Notes: generated by a model from the letters alone, not told the origin. 64,000 nucleotides of DNA from Gemmatimonadota bacterium (GCA_028875335.1 JAPPEF010000172.1:1-64000); one strand, 5' to 3'. Numbered from the stretch's first letter, positions 33,754-44,478 are shown. Translations and numbers: made by a program.

Positions 33754-35004
33754 ATGCTCGATTTCAACACCATTGAAGAAGTTGTCGAGGACCTGCAACA
33801 CGGCCGCATGGTCGTGCTCGTTGACGAGTGCGAAGCTGTGGGCGAGGGCGTGCTGGTGATGCTCGCCGAGCGAGCCACTGCCACTTCGGTCAATTTCATG
33901 ACCCGCTGCGCCAGCAGCCCGCCCGTAGTCGCCGCCACCGAGGAGCACCTCAAAGCCCTTGAACTGCATATGCAGATCCCCAAGGCCCACGAGCCGATGG
34001 ACGCCTCGATCATGGTCTCGGTCAATGCCCGCGCCATTGCGGGCACCGGCGTTTCGGCTCAGGACCGCGCCGCGACTATCCGCAAACTAGCCGACCCCGA
34101 CAGCGTACCCGAAGACTTTGTCCAGCCCGGGCACGTCACTCCGCTCCAAGCCCAACCGGGCGGGGTGTTGCGCCGCGCTGGCCACACTGAAGCCGCGGTC
34201 AATTTGGCGCAGATGGCCGATTACCAGCCCGTGGCCTTGATCGCCGCCATCCTAGATGAAGCGGGAGCGCTGGCCGACGCGTCCTACCTGCTCAACTTCG
34301 CGCGCGAACACGACCTCAAAATCACCACCATCCACGACCTGATTGCCCATCGCCGCCGCACCGAGAAACTGATTCATCTAGAAGCTCAGTCGCCCATGCC
34401 AACCCGCTACGGAGAATTCACGGCCTATGCGTACCGCAGCTTGGTTGACGACAACCCGTACCTCGCCCTCGTGTACGGCGAGGTCGCCGACGGCCGCGAC
34501 ACCTTGGTGCGCATGCACTCGGGTTGCCTGACCGGCGACGCGCTTGGCTCGCTGCTGTGCGACTGCGGTGAGCAGCTAGCGCAATCCATGCAGCTCATTG
34601 CCGCAGAGGGGCGCGGCGTTATCGTCTATATTCAGCACCACGAGGGGCGCGGCATCGGCATTCTGCACAAGCTCAAGGCATACGAACTGCAACAGCAGCA
34701 GGGCCTCGACACCATTGAAGCCAACCACGCCCTCGGCCACCCCATGGACTCGCGCGACTACGGCATCGGTGCCCAAGTGCTCTACGATCTAGGATTGCGC
34801 CGAGTGCGCTTTTTGACCAACAATCCCAAAAAGCGGGTCGGCTTGGATGCCTATGGCCTGACCGTCGTCGAGCAAGTGCCCATTGAGGCCGCTCCCAACC
34901 CGCACAATATCCGCTACCTAACAACCAAGCGCGACAAGATGGGGCACGCCCTCTTGCTCAAGCGCGCAGCCGCCGAGGATGAAAGCCATGCCAAAAGTGC
35001 ATGA
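33754..35004 (+). CDS. ribBA: RibBA fusion with degenerate DHBP-synthase half
   Basis: 416 residues. The C-terminal half is a normal GTP cyclohydrolase II: zinc cysteines in [39 protein letters not shown], and [12 protein letters not shown]. The N-terminal half aligns throughout with DHBP synthase ([29 protein letters not shown]) but the acidic active loop, normally DDEDRENEGD, reads [11 protein letters not shown] (residues 23-33), the RGLICV-type segment reads [11 protein letters not shown], and the late CE[IL] glutamate is LIAAIL. Arg and several Glu/Asp needed for Mg-dependent synthesis of 3,4-dihydroxybutanone phosphate are gone. The first half is probably inactive, so a second RibB is expected elsewhere. 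Confidence 0.88.
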   Translation: MLDFNTIEEVVEDLQHGRMVVLVDECEAVGEGVLVMLAERATATSVNFMTRCASSPPVVAATEEHLKALELHMQIPKAHEPMDASIMVSVNARAIAGTGVSAQDRAATIRKLADPDSVPEDFVQPGHVTPLQAQPGGVLRRAGHTEAAVNLAQMADYQPVALIAAILDEAGALADASYLLNFAREHDLKITTIHDLIAHRRRTEKLIHLEAQSPMPTRYGEFTAYAYRSLVDDNPYLALVYGEVADGRDTLVRMHSGCLTGDALGSLLCDCGEQLAQSMQLIAAEGRGVIVYIQHHEGRGIGILHKLKAYELQQQQGLDTIEANHALGHPMDSRDYGIGAQVLYDLGLRRVRFLTNNPKKRVGLDAYGLTVVEQVPIEAAPNPHNIRYLTTKRDKMGHALLLKRAAAEDESHAKSA

Positions 35005-35455
35005 AGGACAACTCGACGCCCGAGGCCGCAAGTTTGGCATTGCGGTCAGCCGCTTCAACGACTTGGTGACCACCCGACTCCTCGACGGCGCATTGGACTG
35101 CATCCAGCGACACGGCGGCGACAGCAGCGACATAGAAATTGCCTGGGTTCCCGGAGCCTTTGAATTACCCATTGCCGCCAATAAGCTAGCGGGCACGGGT
35201 CGCTTTGACGTTGTCATCTGCTTGGGGGCCATCGTCCGCAGCGATACGCCCCATTTCGACTACGTGGCCGCCGAGTCGGCCAAGGGCATCGCCCGCGTCG
35301 GCCTCGACAGCGGTACCCCGGTGATCTTTGGCGTCATCACTGCTGACACGGTTGAGCAGGCCGTGCAGCGCGCGGGCGTCAAGGCCGGCAATCGCGGCTG
35401 GGATGCCGCCCTCAACGCGGTTGAAATGGCCAGCTTGATGGCCGAGTTAGGATGA
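34988..35455 (+). CDS. ribH: 6,7-dimethyl-8-ribityllumazine synthase
   Basis: 155 residues from the ATG at 34988, chosen over one at 34979 because GAGG is then nine bases away rather than adjacent; the length matches the usual 150-160. [20 protein letters not shown] starts the fold, [16 protein letters not shown] is the substrate loop, and [16 protein letters not shown] contains the catalytic His. It condenses the RibA/D product with 3,4-dihydroxybutanone phosphate and forms icosahedral or pentameric assemblies. It overlaps ribBA by 17 bases and nusB by four. Confidence 0.95.
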   Translation: MPKVHEGQLDARGRKFGIAVSRFNDLVTTRLLDGALDCIQRHGGDSSDIEIAWVPGAFELPIAANKLAGTGRFDVVICLGAIVRSDTPHFDYVAAESAKGIARVGLDSGTPVIFGVITADTVEQAVQRAGVKAGNRGWDAALNAVEMASLMAELG

Positions 35456-35919
35456 GCGGCGGGGACGATTTTTTTGGCGATGGGACCTCTGCCGATGAGG
35501 CACCTCCCAACAACCGCCACGGTGCCCGCCAAGTGGCCTTGCAGGCCCTGTACTGGGAGCAAAGTGCGGCGACCGACTCACTCGGCGCTTTGGATCAGCT
35601 CTGTGCGCGCTTCGACCTCGCGCCAGAGGTGCAATCCTTTGCAGCCGAACTCTTGCAGCGCGCAGCCGAGCATGCGGACGAACTGGACGCGCTGGCAGCG
35701 GCCCGGGTCCAGCACTGGCGCTGGGAGCGCATCGCCCGCATTGATCGCTTAATCTTGCGCTTGGCCTTGGCCGAAATGCTCTTTATTGAGGAAATTCCTG
35801 TCCGGGTCTCCATCTTTGAAGCTGTCGAACTAGCCAAGTCCTACAGCACCGACAAGTCCTATGCTTTCGTCAATGGCGTCCTCGACGGCGTCGTGCGTCA
35901 GAAGGGACTCAGCGTCTGA
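35452..35919 (+). CDS. nusB: Transcription antitermination factor NusB
   Basis: 155 residues. [20 protein letters not shown] is the RNA-binding N-terminal helix pair, and the C-terminus has [20 protein letters not shown] and the stretch [20 protein letters not shown], followed by VLDGVV, both diagnostic. NusB binds boxA RNA together with S10 to promote rRNA antitermination. A ribH-nusB neighbourhood is widespread in bacteria. The ATG overlaps the ribH stop. The N-terminal 20 residues are acidic and longer than in E. coli. Confidence 0.94.
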   Translation: MSGGDDFFGDGTSADEAPPNNRHGARQVALQALYWEQSAATDSLGALDQLCARFDLAPEVQSFAAELLQRAAEHADELDALAAARVQHWRWERIARIDRLILRLALAEMLFIEEIPVRVSIFEAVELAKSYSTDKSYAFVNGVLDGVVRQKGLSV

Positions 35920-36001
35920 GGTTAAAAATGTATAGAGGCCCGCGACTCAGTACTCGGCGTCAGTCCACACACAGGTGGCACTAGCTTTAAGAGGATTTAG
36001 T

Positions 36002-39000
36002 ATGCTCAACTCGCTCGTAAAAAATCTCTTCGGCTCGCAAGCTACGCGCCAGTTCAAGCGCACGTTGCCACAAGTGAGCCAGATCAGTCAGCTAGCGGCT
36101 TCGTACCAATCCCTGAGCGACGCCCAGCTCCAAGCAAAAACCGCGACTTTCCGCCAAGACCTACAGGTGCGCAATGCGGACAGCCGCCAGCAGCTCGAAG
36201 CAATCGAAGAGCGCCTGCGCGGCGATCTAGAACCTGAAGAGCGCGAGCAGCTCAACGATCAGTACGGAGAGCTGGATAAAACCATCCGCGACGTGGAAGC
36301 GGCCTTCCTCGACGAAATCATGCCCGAAGCCTTCGCCATGGTCGTCGAGACCTGCCGCCGGCTCTTGGGCCGCACGTGGGAGCGCGCCGGCGAGTCCGTG
36401 GAGTGGGATATGGTGCCCTACGACGTGCAGATTTTCGGCGGCATCTCGCTGCACCAAGGCAAGATCGCCGAAATGGCTACCGGCGAGGGCAAGACTCTAG
36501 TGGCGACGATGCCCCTCTTCCTCAACGCCATCCCCCAACGCGGGGTCCACCTCGTTACCCACAACGAATACCTCGCCCGGCGCGACGCCATGTGGATGGG
36601 GCCGATCTACAATTTCTTGGGGATGTCCGTGGGTATCATCCAAGACGTGTTTCAGACCGGTGCCGAAGCATATATACTCCAAGCACCCGAGGGCGTGCCC
36701 GAGGAATTCCGCTGGGAGCGCACCGACCACACAGCCGCGTACAAGGCCGATATTGTGTACGCTAATCACAGCCAAGTCGGCTTTGATTACCTCCGCGACA
36801 ACACGGCCGTACTGCTCGAAGACCTGATGCAGCGCGAATTCAACTACGCCATCGTCGATGAAGCCGACTCGATCCTCATCGACGAGGCGCGGACCCCGCT
36901 CATCCTCTCCGGGGCCGTCCCCGACTCCACCAATCAATACAAAGAGATGCGTCCTCTCGTGGAGCGGCTGATGAGAGCCCAAACCAACTTGGTCAACAAA
37001 ATCATCGCCGGGGCCGAGCAGGCGAGCAAGGAAACGGGTGACTACGACTACGACACTGGGATTGCACTGCTCAAGGCCACTCGCGGTGCTCCCACCAATC
37101 GTCGGCTGGCCAAAATTTTGCAAGAGGAAGGCGTCAAGCGGTTGATCAATCGGATCGAGGCCGACTACATGCGCGACAAGCGCCTCAACGAGATTGATGA
37201 GGGGCTCTACTTCGTCGTCGATGAGAAGGCCAACACCATCGACTTAACCGACAAGGGGCGCGACCTGCTCTCACCCAATGAGCAAGCCCTCTTCGTGCTG
37301 CCCGACATCAGCATCGAGATTGATGCGATCCGCAACGACCCGGACCTGAGCGCCGAGGACAAGGCCCGCAAGGAGGAGGAGACGCACCGCGATTACGCCG
37401 AGAAAAGCCAAGCGGTCCACAACATCAACCAACTGATGAAAGCCTATACCCTCTTTGAGAAGGACGTGCAGTACCTCGTCTCCGAAGACGGGCGGGTGGT
37501 CATCGTCGATGAAGCCACGGGCCGACCGCAGCCCGGTCGGCGCTTTGCCGACGGCCTACACCAAGCGCTAGAGGCCAAAGAGGGGGTGAAGCTAGAGCAC
37601 GAAACCCGCACCGTAGCCTCCATAACCGTCCAGAATCTCTTCCGCATGTACCACAAGCTGGCTGGCATGACCGGCACGGCCGAGACCGAGGCCAGCGAAC
37701 TGTGGGAGATCTACAAACTCGACGTGTCCGTCATCCCCACCAACCGCCCGATTCGCCGCTTTGACCAAGAGGATCAGATATTCCGCACCAAGCGCGAGAA
37801 ATACAACGCGATCATCGAGGAAATCGACCGCCTGCATCAACTCGGCCTGCCGGTGCTGGTCGGCACCATTTCGGTCGAGGTTTCCGAACTGCTCAGTCGG
37901 ATGCTCAGCCGGCGCGGCATCAAGCATCAGCTACTCAACGCCCGTCACCACGACAAAGAGGCCCAAATCGTCGCCGAAGCCGGCCGAGTCGGCGCGGTTA
38001 CGATCGCCACCAATATGGCTGGGCGCGGCACGGACATTAAGCTGGCACCCAAAGTCGTCCACCTCGACCGCCAGACCGTCGAATCCGACCTCACGCTCGA
38101 CGACAAGCTGCCCTCCGGCCAAGGCTTGCGCCAGCATTTGCAAGAAAACCCCAGTGGCCTACAGGTCATCGGCACCGAGCGCCACGAAGCGCGGCGCATC
38201 GATCGCCAGTTGCGCGGTCGCTCGGGACGCCAAGGCGACCCCGGTTCCTCGCGTTTCTATCTCTCTCTTGAGGACGACCTGATGCGGCTCTTCGGCTCGG
38301 AGCGCATCGCCGCCGTCATGGATAAGCTCGGGGCCGAAGAAGGCGAGGTCATCGAGGCCAGCATGGTCACGCGGTCGATTGAGCGGGCGCAAAAAAAGGT
38401 CGAGGCTCGCAACTTCGAGATGCGCAAGCACGTGCTCGACTACGACGACGTCATGAACCAGCAGCGCCAAGTCATCTACAACCGCCGTCACGACCTGCTA
38501 GAACAAGAGAGTGCACGCGAGCAAGTCGCGGAAATGATCGAAGAGAGCATCGATGGCATCTTGGCTTCGTACGTCAATGCAGACGACCTACCAGCTGAGT
38601 GGGACTGGGAGGGCCTGCAGACCGAGTTTAGCAGCACCTTCTTTTTAGGCTATTCCATCGCCGAAGAGGAGCGCGCCTACGCCAGCGTCGATATTCTGCG
38701 CGAGCAGCTACTCGCCATCGTGCGCGAAGCCTATCAGCGCCGCATCGACGTCGTCGGCGAGGAGATTTTTCGCGAAGTCGAAAAAGGCATTTCCCTGCGC
38801 ACTATCGACACTTGCTGGCAGGAACATCTTCACGAAATCGACGAACTCAGAGACGGGATCGGCTTTGTCGGCGTCGGCGGGAAAAACCCCCTCATAGAGT
38901 ACAAGCGGGGGGCCTACGACATGTTTGAGAGCCTGATCGGTCGCATTGCCCAAGAGACGCTGCGCAATCTCTTCCAACTGCGCATCGACATCGGGACCGA

Positions 39001-39262
39001 GGCTTTGGGACCGGCGCGCCAGCTAGGTAACATCAACGCGGTTCACCAAGACGCCACCAATATGGGCTTTCGCGGCATTGAGCCGGCCCCGGCCGGCGTT
39101 CCCGGTCAGCCCGCGCAACTGCGCGGCTCGGGTGGCGGCAGCAGCGAAGGCCAAGCCGTGCGCCAGCCGGTCGTCCGCGACCAACCCAAGGTCGGGCGCA
39201 ACGCCCCCTGCCCCTGCGGCAGCGGCAAGAAGTTCAAAAAGTGCTGCGGCATCAAAGCCTGA
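36002..39262 (+). CDS. secA: Preprotein translocase ATPase SecA
   Basis: 1086 residues from the ATG at 36002 (AAGAGGATTTAGT upstream); an in-frame start 27 bases earlier lacks a ribosome site. Walker A is [16 protein letters not shown], the DEAD box is [18 protein letters not shown], helicase motifs include GTDIKLAP and [20 protein letters not shown], and the tail [14 protein letters not shown] binds zinc and SecB. SecA drives secretory proteins through SecYEG. At 1086 residues it is longer than E. coli SecA (901), mainly in the precursor-binding and helical regions (insert near [20 protein letters not shown]). It is followed after three bases by a glycosyltransferase. Confidence 0.95.
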   Translation: MLNSLVKNLFGSQATRQFKRTLPQVSQISQLAASYQSLSDAQLQAKTATFRQDLQVRNADSRQQLEAIEERLRGDLEPEEREQLNDQYGELDKTIRDVEAAFLDEIMPEAFAMVVETCRRLLGRTWERAGESVEWDMVPYDVQIFGGISLHQGKIAEMATGEGKTLVATMPLFLNAIPQRGVHLVTHNEYLARRDAMWMGPIYNFLGMSVGIIQDVFQTGAEAYILQAPEGVPEEFRWERTDHTAAYKADIVYANHSQVGFDYLRDNTAVLLEDLMQREFNYAIVDEADSILIDEARTPLILSGAVPDSTNQYKEMRPLVERLMRAQTNLVNKIIAGAEQASKETGDYDYDTGIALLKATRGAPTNRRLAKILQEEGVKRLINRIEADYMRDKRLNEIDEGLYFVVDEKANTIDLTDKGRDLLSPNEQALFVLPDISIEIDAIRNDPDLSAEDKARKEEETHRDYAEKSQAVHNINQLMKAYTLFEKDVQYLVSEDGRVVIVDEATGRPQPGRRFADGLHQALEAKEGVKLEHETRTVASITVQNLFRMYHKLAGMTGTAETEASELWEIYKLDVSVIPTNRPIRRFDQEDQIFRTKREKYNAIIEEIDRLHQLGLPVLVGTISVEVSELLSRMLSRRGIKHQLLNARHHDKEAQIVAEAGRVGAVTIATNMAGRGTDIKLAPKVVHLDRQTVESDLTLDDKLPSGQGLRQHLQENPSGLQVIGTERHEARRIDRQLRGRSGRQGDPGSSRFYLSLEDDLMRLFGSERIAAVMDKLGAEEGEVIEASMVTRSIERAQKKVEARNFEMRKHVLDYDDVMNQQRQVIYNRRHDLLEQESAREQVAEMIEESIDGILASYVNADDLPAEWDWEGLQTEFSSTFFLGYSIAEEERAYASVDILREQLLAIVREAYQRRIDVVGEEIFREVEKGISLRTIDTCWQEHLHEIDELRDGIGFVGVGGKNPLIEYKRGAYDMFESLIGRIAQETLRNLFQLRIDIGTEALGPARQLGNINAVHQDATNMGFRGIEPAPAGVPGQPAQLRGSGGGSSEGQAVRQPVVRDQPKVGRNAPCPCGSGKKFKKCCGIKA

Positions 39263-39265
39263 GCT

Positions 39266-40744
39266 GTGGAAAGCGACATGACCTTCTGGGAAGTGCTCTG
39301 TCTGGTGGTGTACAGCATCATCATCGCCGTTCTCGGCGTTTACGGCTTCCACCGCTACCTGCTACTGCGCCTGTTTTATCGGCATCACCCCACCCCGGTT
39401 CCCCAGCCCGACCGCTTTGCCGAGCTGCCCTTCGTCACAATCCAGCTACCACTCTACAACGAATATCACGTGGTCGAACGCCTGCTAGAGGCCGTGGGCC
39501 GGATTGACTATCCCCGCGACCATCTGCAAATCCAGATCCTCGACGACTCTCAGGACGAAACCCGCGACAAGGCTCGACAAGGGGCAGCGCGACTGTCAGC
39601 CCAAGAGCTAGACATCGAGTACATAGGCCGAACCCAGCGCCACGGCTTTAAGGCCGGGGCGTTGGCCGCCGGGCTAGAGCGCGCCCAAGGCGAATTCGTG
39701 TTGGTCCTCGACGCCGATTTCGTGCCCCCTCCCGACATCCTACAACGGGCTATTCACTATTTTACCGACGATTCCATCGGCATGGTACAGATGCGTTGGG
39801 GGCATCTCAACCGCTCCTACTCGCTCCTGACGCGCATCCAGTCGATCTTCCTCGACGGGCACTTCGTCGTCGAGCACACGGCCCGCAATCGCTCGGGCCG
39901 CTTCTTCAACTTCAACGGCACTGGGGGGATCTGGCGCAAAAAAGCCATCTACGACGCCGGCGGCTGGCAACACGACACGCTCACTGAAGACCTCGACTTG
40001 AGCTACCGCGCTCAGCTAGCGGGCTGGCGGTTTCTCTATCTGCCCGAAATTGAAGTGCCCGGCGAGATCCCCGTCGAGATCAATGCCTTCAAGTCGCAGC
40101 AGCACCGCTGGACCAAGGGCGCGGTACAAACGGCCAAAAAAGTGCTGCCGCGGATCTGGCGCTCTGCGCTACCAGCCAAAGTCAAGGTCGAGGCCACCTT
40201 CCATCTAACGGCCAACCTCTGCTACATCATGATGTTCCTAATGGCCCTGTTAACCGTTCCGGTGCTCTCCATTCGCTCGCAACTCAGCTGGGAGCGGTTC
40301 TTTATTATCGATCTGCCGCTGTTTTCTTTTGCGACCATGGCGATTTCCGGGTTCTATATTACCTCCCAGCGCGTGCTCTATCCAGATTGGCGGCGACAGA
40401 TCAAGTATTTGCCCCTGCTGATGGCCATAGGCATGAGCCTCTGCATCAACAATACCCGAGCGGTAATCGAGGGCCTCGTCGGGTACCAAACCGACTTCCA
40501 CCGGACCCCTAAATACGGGCTTACCGGACGCCGCGACCAAGGCCAGCAGCGCAAGTACCTAAGCCGCTGGCCTCTGCTGTCTTTGGGCGAACTGGGCATG
40601 GCGCTTTATTTCGTCGTCGCCCTCTACCACGCCTATGCGACCGGCCTCTACTTGGGAATGCCCTTCCTGCTGCTCTTTCACACTGGCTTCCTCTACACCG
40701 GTTTGCTCTCCAGCGGCCAGCGCTGGTTGCACCGGGCGTCCTAA
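39266..40744 (+). CDS. Processive family 2 glycosyltransferase, membrane
   Basis: 492 residues from GTG (ATG at 39278 is an alternative). VTIQLPLYNEYHVVERLLEA opens the GT-A domain; ILDDSQDET, VLVLDADFVP and TLTEDLDLSYR give the Asp residues, and SQQHRWTKGAVQ the QxxRW motif of processive synthases. One membrane segment precedes the domain (LCLVVYSIIIAVLGVYGF) and four or five follow it. The layout matches CslA/beta-mannan-synthase-like enzymes that make beta-linked glycans from NDP-sugars. The polymer is not known. It lies downstream of secA and ends at a strong terminator. Confidence 0.87.
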   Translation: MESDMTFWEVLCLVVYSIIIAVLGVYGFHRYLLLRLFYRHHPTPVPQPDRFAELPFVTIQLPLYNEYHVVERLLEAVGRIDYPRDHLQIQILDDSQDETRDKARQGAARLSAQELDIEYIGRTQRHGFKAGALAAGLERAQGEFVLVLDADFVPPPDILQRAIHYFTDDSIGMVQMRWGHLNRSYSLLTRIQSIFLDGHFVVEHTARNRSGRFFNFNGTGGIWRKKAIYDAGGWQHDTLTEDLDLSYRAQLAGWRFLYLPEIEVPGEIPVEINAFKSQQHRWTKGAVQTAKKVLPRIWRSALPAKVKVEATFHLTANLCYIMMFLMALLTVPVLSIRSQLSWERFFIIDLPLFSFATMAISGFYITSQRVLYPDWRRQIKYLPLLMAIGMSLCINNTRAVIEGLVGYQTDFHRTPKYGLTGRRDQGQQRKYLSRWPLLSLGELGMALYFVVALYHAYATGLYLGMPFLLLFHTGFLYTGLLSSGQRWLHRAS

Positions 40745-40750
40745 AACAAA

Positions 40751-40782
40751 AAAGCCCCCGGCCACAGGAGGCTGGGGGCTTT
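40751..40782. terminator. Bidirectional intrinsic terminator
   Basis: A 13-bp stem (AAAGCCCCCGGCC with GGCTGGGGGCTTT, one G-T pair) with a 6-base loop. On the plus strand the stem ends in TTTCTT; on the minus strand it is followed by TTTTTTGTTTT, so it is stronger for the lipoprotein gene at 40802-41284. It separates two convergent genes. Confidence 0.9.
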
Positions 40783-40801
40783 CTTCGCTCTGATATTACA
40801 G

Positions 40802-41284
40802 TCAGCTAGAGGGCCATATAAGGGGATAGGGATCGGTGAGCTTCCGCTGCAACCACAAGATGTCGACGACTTTGTAATGTCGGACGGTCAGCCTCTCGAT
40901 GTGGCGTACGCCGATATCGACGTTGCTCTTTTCGCGCCGCAACTCTCGACCTTGGTCTCCAGATAGTGGAATAGCTTCCGCTACCTTCGCGACATAGAGA
41001 TTGTGGGCCAAGCGCAATTCTTTATAGTCCAGATCGTCTGGCACGAGCCCTTGCAACTCTGAGACGTAGTCGTTGATGAGTCGCCGCGCCTTGGCCAAGT
41101 CCTGCTCAGAAATCTCAGAGAGAGGTTTTCTCAGATGCTCAATGGTCTCGACGATCTGCTTGTTTTTGCCATCTAGTTTCTGCATCTGCTGGACGTAATC
41201 GAGCAGGATCTGTCTCTCCGCTTCCTCGCTACCGCAGGCGACCAGACCTACCGCCAGTGCCAATACAGCCAGTTTCCTCGACAT
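40802..41284 (-). CDS. Predicted lipoprotein, function unknown
   Basis: 160 residues. MSRKLAVLALAVGLVACGSE is a signal peptide with an LVAC lipobox, so the mature protein is lipid-anchored at Cys17. The rest is charged and alpha-helical (LDYVQQMQKLDGKNKQIVET, LRKPLSEISEQDLAKARRL). No known domain is recognised. It faces purC across a 168-base divergent gap and ends at the bidirectional terminator. Confidence 0.8.
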   Translation of the reverse strand: MSRKLAVLALAVGLVACGSEEAERQILLDYVQQMQKLDGKNKQIVETIEHLRKPLSEISEQDLAKARRLINDYVSELQGLVPDDLDYKELRLAHNLYVAKVAEAIPLSGDQGRELRREKSNVDIGVRHIERLTVRHYKVVDILWLQRKLTDPYPLIWPSS

Positions 41285-41379
41285 ATAGACCTCCCTGTAG
41301 GGGTGAGATTGTCTGTTCAGTCGGCCTCAAAATACGCCGTAGTGGGGGGAAAATCAAGCACTCTCTACGCAGGACCCTA

Positions 41380-41408
41380 TTGACGGGGCTTATGTGCCCT
41401 CATAATAT
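41380..41408 (+). promoter_or_regulatory. Sigma70 promoter for purC
   Basis: TTGACG (41380-41385) and TAATAT (41403-41408) are separated by exactly 17 bases. Transcription would start near 41415, leaving a leader of about 38 bases and AAGGA before the purC ATG. No purine riboswitch structure is evident in that short leader. Confidence 0.75.
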
Positions 41409-41452
41409 CAACTTTTTCGCATCCCAAGCTCTCACTTAAGGACATCTATTCC

Positions 41453-42421
41453 ATGATAACTCGCGAACAGATCCAATCCCAGCTCGACAACTGCCTGCTA
41501 GAGGCCAAATTCCCCCAGTGGAAGTCGCGCTATAAGCGCGGCAAGGTGCGCGATATGTACTTACTCGAAAATCATCGCGTGTTGATCACTACGGATCGCC
41601 AGAGTGCGTTCGACCACGTGCTCGGCACCATTCCTCTCAAGGGCCAAGTGCTCAACCGCATTGCCCAGTACTGGTTTGAGCAGACCCAAGACATCGCCCC
41701 CAACCAAATCATCTCAGTGCCCGACGCCAACGTCACCGTCGCCCGCGAGCTGGACATCCTGCCCGTTGAGGTGGTGGTGCGCAAGTATCTGACGGGCAGT
41801 TCGGACACTGCTATATGGACCCATTACAACAACGGCGTGCGCCACTATTGCGGCCACATGTTGCCCGACGGCATGGTCAAAAACCAGCCTTTCGACGAAG
41901 CAATTATCACGCCGACGACCAAGGACGAAGTCCACGACGAGCTGATTTCGCGCGACGAGATCATAGCCCAAGGCCTAGTGCCAGAAGACACTTGGAACCA
42001 AGTCGAGGAAATCGCCTTTGCGCTCTTTGCTCGCGGCGAGGATCTGGCGGCCAAGCAAGGGTTAATCCTCGTCGATACCAAGTACGAAATGGGGCTAGAC
42101 GCAGACGGGCGCATCACGCTCGCCGACGAGATCCACACGCCCGATTCATCGCGCTTCTGGATCAGAGACACCTACGCGGAGCGCCACGCCCGCGGCGAGG
42201 AGCCCGAAAGCCTCGACAAGGAATTTTTGCGCCTCTGGCTCCGCGACAAGGGCATTTCCGACGACAATATTCCCGCGCTCGACGACGAGATCCGCGTCCA
42301 AGTTGCCGAGCGCTATATCGACCTTTTCCAACGGGTTACAGGCACAGACTTCGACGCCGAACTCGGCGCGACGCCCGTCTTGCAGCGCATTGAGGAGCGG
42401 ATTGCAGAGTACCTTAGCTAA
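41453..42421 (+). CDS. purC: SAICAR synthetase
   Basis: 322 residues. GKVRDMYLLENHRVLITTDR is the ATP/CAIR-binding start, QSAFDHVLGTIPLKGQVLN and LPVEVVVRKYLTGSSDTAIW are family signatures, and LAAKQGLILVDTKYEMGLD completes the site. It joins aspartate to CAIR in purine synthesis. The protein is longer than E. coli PurC (237) and fits the longer PurC form common outside Enterobacteria. It has its own promoter. No other pur gene is in the window. Confidence 0.95.
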   Translation: MITREQIQSQLDNCLLEAKFPQWKSRYKRGKVRDMYLLENHRVLITTDRQSAFDHVLGTIPLKGQVLNRIAQYWFEQTQDIAPNQIISVPDANVTVARELDILPVEVVVRKYLTGSSDTAIWTHYNNGVRHYCGHMLPDGMVKNQPFDEAIITPTTKDEVHDELISRDEIIAQGLVPEDTWNQVEEIAFALFARGEDLAAKQGLILVDTKYEMGLDADGRITLADEIHTPDSSRFWIRDTYAERHARGEEPESLDKEFLRLWLRDKGISDDNIPALDDEIRVQVAERYIDLFQRVTGTDFDAELGATPVLQRIEERIAEYLS

Positions 42422-42470
42422 CTGCGTAGGTTCGCCTTTCGTCCGGGAATGAAGCAGCAGTTATAAAGTT

Positions 42471-42656
42471 ATGGTTAAAAACTTGCTCCGCGCCTTTTTG
42501 GTCTTCCGCTTGGAATTTCACCAGCCCACCCTCAATTTTGAGACCATGTTGAGCTATTGGCGGCGTGCACCCATCGTCCAGTACGTGGTTGAAGACGACG
42601 GCGAACAGCGCAGCAGTGCGCTCAAGCGCCGGCTCGACGAGGTCTATCCCTTCTAA
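42471..42656 (+). CDS. Small basic protein, unknown
   Basis: 61 residues. It contains a hydrophobic-aromatic start (NLLRAFLVFRLEFHQPTLNF) and a charged end (EDDGEQRSSALKRRLDEVYP). No family is recognised. Its stop (TAA) shares a base with the ATG of the next small gene, and both lie between purC and rhaB on the same strand, so co-translation is likely. A ribosome site is weak. Confidence 0.5.
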   Translation: MVKNLLRAFLVFRLEFHQPTLNFETMLSYWRRAPIVQYVVEDDGEQRSSALKRRLDEVYPF

Positions 42657-42934
42657 TGCTGCATCGCCAGCTCAGAAATGCCTTGGAGGAAATTTTCGGC
42701 GTATCGTTTGTCGCCGAGGCACTGGCCAACGCGCCCATTGCCCAAGTTGTCCTCTACGAGCGGCGCGAGGAGTTCAAAAAGGCCGTCCTCGGCTTCCAGC
42801 GAATCAACTTTCGCGACGAACACACCGCGTATGCCGCGGGCATGGAGCGCGAGTTGGGCATCGCCCTGATCTGCGCCCTCCTCGACAACGACACGCGCGA
42901 GCTAGTTTCCGAGCTTGGCCTCAACTACCTATGA
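42656..42934 (+). CDS. Small helical protein, unknown
   Basis: 92 residues. QLRNALEEIFGVSFVAEALA and IAQVVLYERREEFKKAVLGF form long amphipathic helices, and MERELGIALICALLDNDTRE follows. No named family is recognised. It begins at the stop of the 61-residue gene and its own stop overlaps the rhaB ATG by four bases, a strong sign that it is translated and coupled to rhaB. Confidence 0.6.
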   Translation: MLHRQLRNALEEIFGVSFVAEALANAPIAQVVLYERREEFKKAVLGFQRINFRDEHTAYAAGMERELGIALICALLDNDTRELVSELGLNYL

Positions 42935-44400
42935 GCAAGCTGCTCGCCTTCGATCTAGGGGCCGAGAGCGGCCGCGCCATCGTCGGACATTTCGACGGCG
43001 AACGCCTAGCGCTAGAAGAACTGCACCGCTTTGCAAATGGCCCGGTGCAAGTCTTCAACCGTCTCTACTGGGACCCTTTGCGCCTTTTCGCCGAGATGAA
43101 ACAGGCCCTCGGCCTGTTTGCCAGTACACACGGCAAGGCCCTCGATGCCATTGGCGTCGATACCTGGGGCGTCGATTTCGCCCTCCTCGGGCCTGGGGAC
43201 GTGCTCTTGGACAATCCGCGCAACTACCGCGACCCGCGCACCGACGGCATGTTAGAGGAAGCCTTTGCACAGGTGCCGCGCGAGGAAATTTTCGCGCGCA
43301 CCGGCGTGCAGTTTTTGAAGCTCAACACCTTGTATCAACTGCTTTCGCTGCGCGACTCGCCCTTGCTGGAATGGGCGCAGACCTTCCTGATGATGGCCGA
43401 CCTTTTCAATTTTTACTTTACGGGCACCAAGACCTGCGAATTTTCCAACGCCACTACCACCCAGTTCTACGATCCGCGTCAAGGAACTTGGTCTATCGAT
43501 CTCCTAGAAAGACTGGGACTGCCGACCCATTTTCTGTCCCCGATCGTCCAGCCCGGAACCCGCCTAGGCTCGCTCCTGCCCTCTATTGCTACTGAAACAG
43601 GGCTTGGCTCAGTTCCGGTCATCGCTCCAGCTACCCACGATACGGGCGCGGCCGTGGCCGCGGTACCCGCTGAAGTCCGCGACTACGCCTATATCAGCTC
43701 GGGAACTTGGTCGCTGATGGGCGTCGAGCTCGACCAACCGCTCATCAACGATCAGGCATTCCAGTACAATTTCACCAACGAAGGGGGCGTCGGGCCGACC
43801 TACCGCTTCCTCAAAAACATCATGGGGCTGTGGCTGATACAGGAATGTCGGCGCGCGTGGCAGCGCGAAGGACGCGCCTTTTCCTACGACGAGCTGACGG
43901 CCATGGCCCAAAGTGCAGCGCCCTTTACCGCTTTCGTCGAGCCGGACGCCGAGTGCTTTCTCGCACCGGGCGACATGCCCGCCAGAATCCGCACCTATTG
44001 CCGAGAAACGGGCCAAGTCATTCCCTTCGACGAAGGACAAGTCGCGCGCGTGGCCCTCGAAAGCCTAGCGTTTAAGTACCGCTACGTACTCGACGCGCTA
44101 GAGACCATTCTCGGCCGCCGCCTCGAGTGCATCCACATCGTCGGCGGTGGGATCCAAAACCGCCTGCTCTGCCAGTTTACCGCCTCAGCTACTGGTCGCC
44201 CGGTCGTCGCTGGACCGCTCGAAGCCACGGCCATCGGCAATTTAATGCTCCAGCTCATCGGCCTAGGCCAGATGAACTCGCTGGCCGAAATCCGCCAAGT
44301 CGTGCGCCACTCCTTTGCGCCCGTTGTGTACGAGCCGGAACAAGCCTCTGCTTGGGATGCGGCCTACGACCGCTTCCGCCCGCTGCTCTCCCCGGCCTGA
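42931..44400 (+). CDS. rhaB: Rhamnulokinase (FGGY kinase)
   Basis: 489 residues from the ATG at 42931 (ATGA overlap). KLLAFDLGAESGRAIVGHFD and AIGVDTWGVDFALLG form the phosphate and sugar loops typical of rhamnulokinases, LLEWAQTFLMMADLFNFYFT and EFSNATTTQFYDPRQGTWS match the family, and HDTGAAVAAVPAEVRDYAYI with ISSGTWSLMGVEL completes the ATP site. It phosphorylates L-rhamnulose to the 1-phosphate. Rhamnose isomerase and aldolase genes are absent here, so either they lie elsewhere or the kinase acts on another sugar. Confidence 0.9.
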   Translation: MSKLLAFDLGAESGRAIVGHFDGERLALEELHRFANGPVQVFNRLYWDPLRLFAEMKQALGLFASTHGKALDAIGVDTWGVDFALLGPGDVLLDNPRNYRDPRTDGMLEEAFAQVPREEIFARTGVQFLKLNTLYQLLSLRDSPLLEWAQTFLMMADLFNFYFTGTKTCEFSNATTTQFYDPRQGTWSIDLLERLGLPTHFLSPIVQPGTRLGSLLPSIATETGLGSVPVIAPATHDTGAAVAAVPAEVRDYAYISSGTWSLMGVELDQPLINDQAFQYNFTNEGGVGPTYRFLKNIMGLWLIQECRRAWQREGRAFSYDELTAMAQSAAPFTAFVEPDAECFLAPGDMPARIRTYCRETGQVIPFDEGQVARVALESLAFKYRYVLDALETILGRRLECIHIVGGGIQNRLLCQFTASATGRPVVAGPLEATAIGNLMLQLIGLGQMNSLAEIRQVVRHSFAPVVYEPEQASAWDAAYDRFRPLLSPA

Positions 44401-44478
44401 TCCCGATCTGGAACCGCGTTCTTTCCCAGTCGTCTTACTTAAGAACCGTCATTTCTCTTTTCGTCATTTGGGCTTCTT

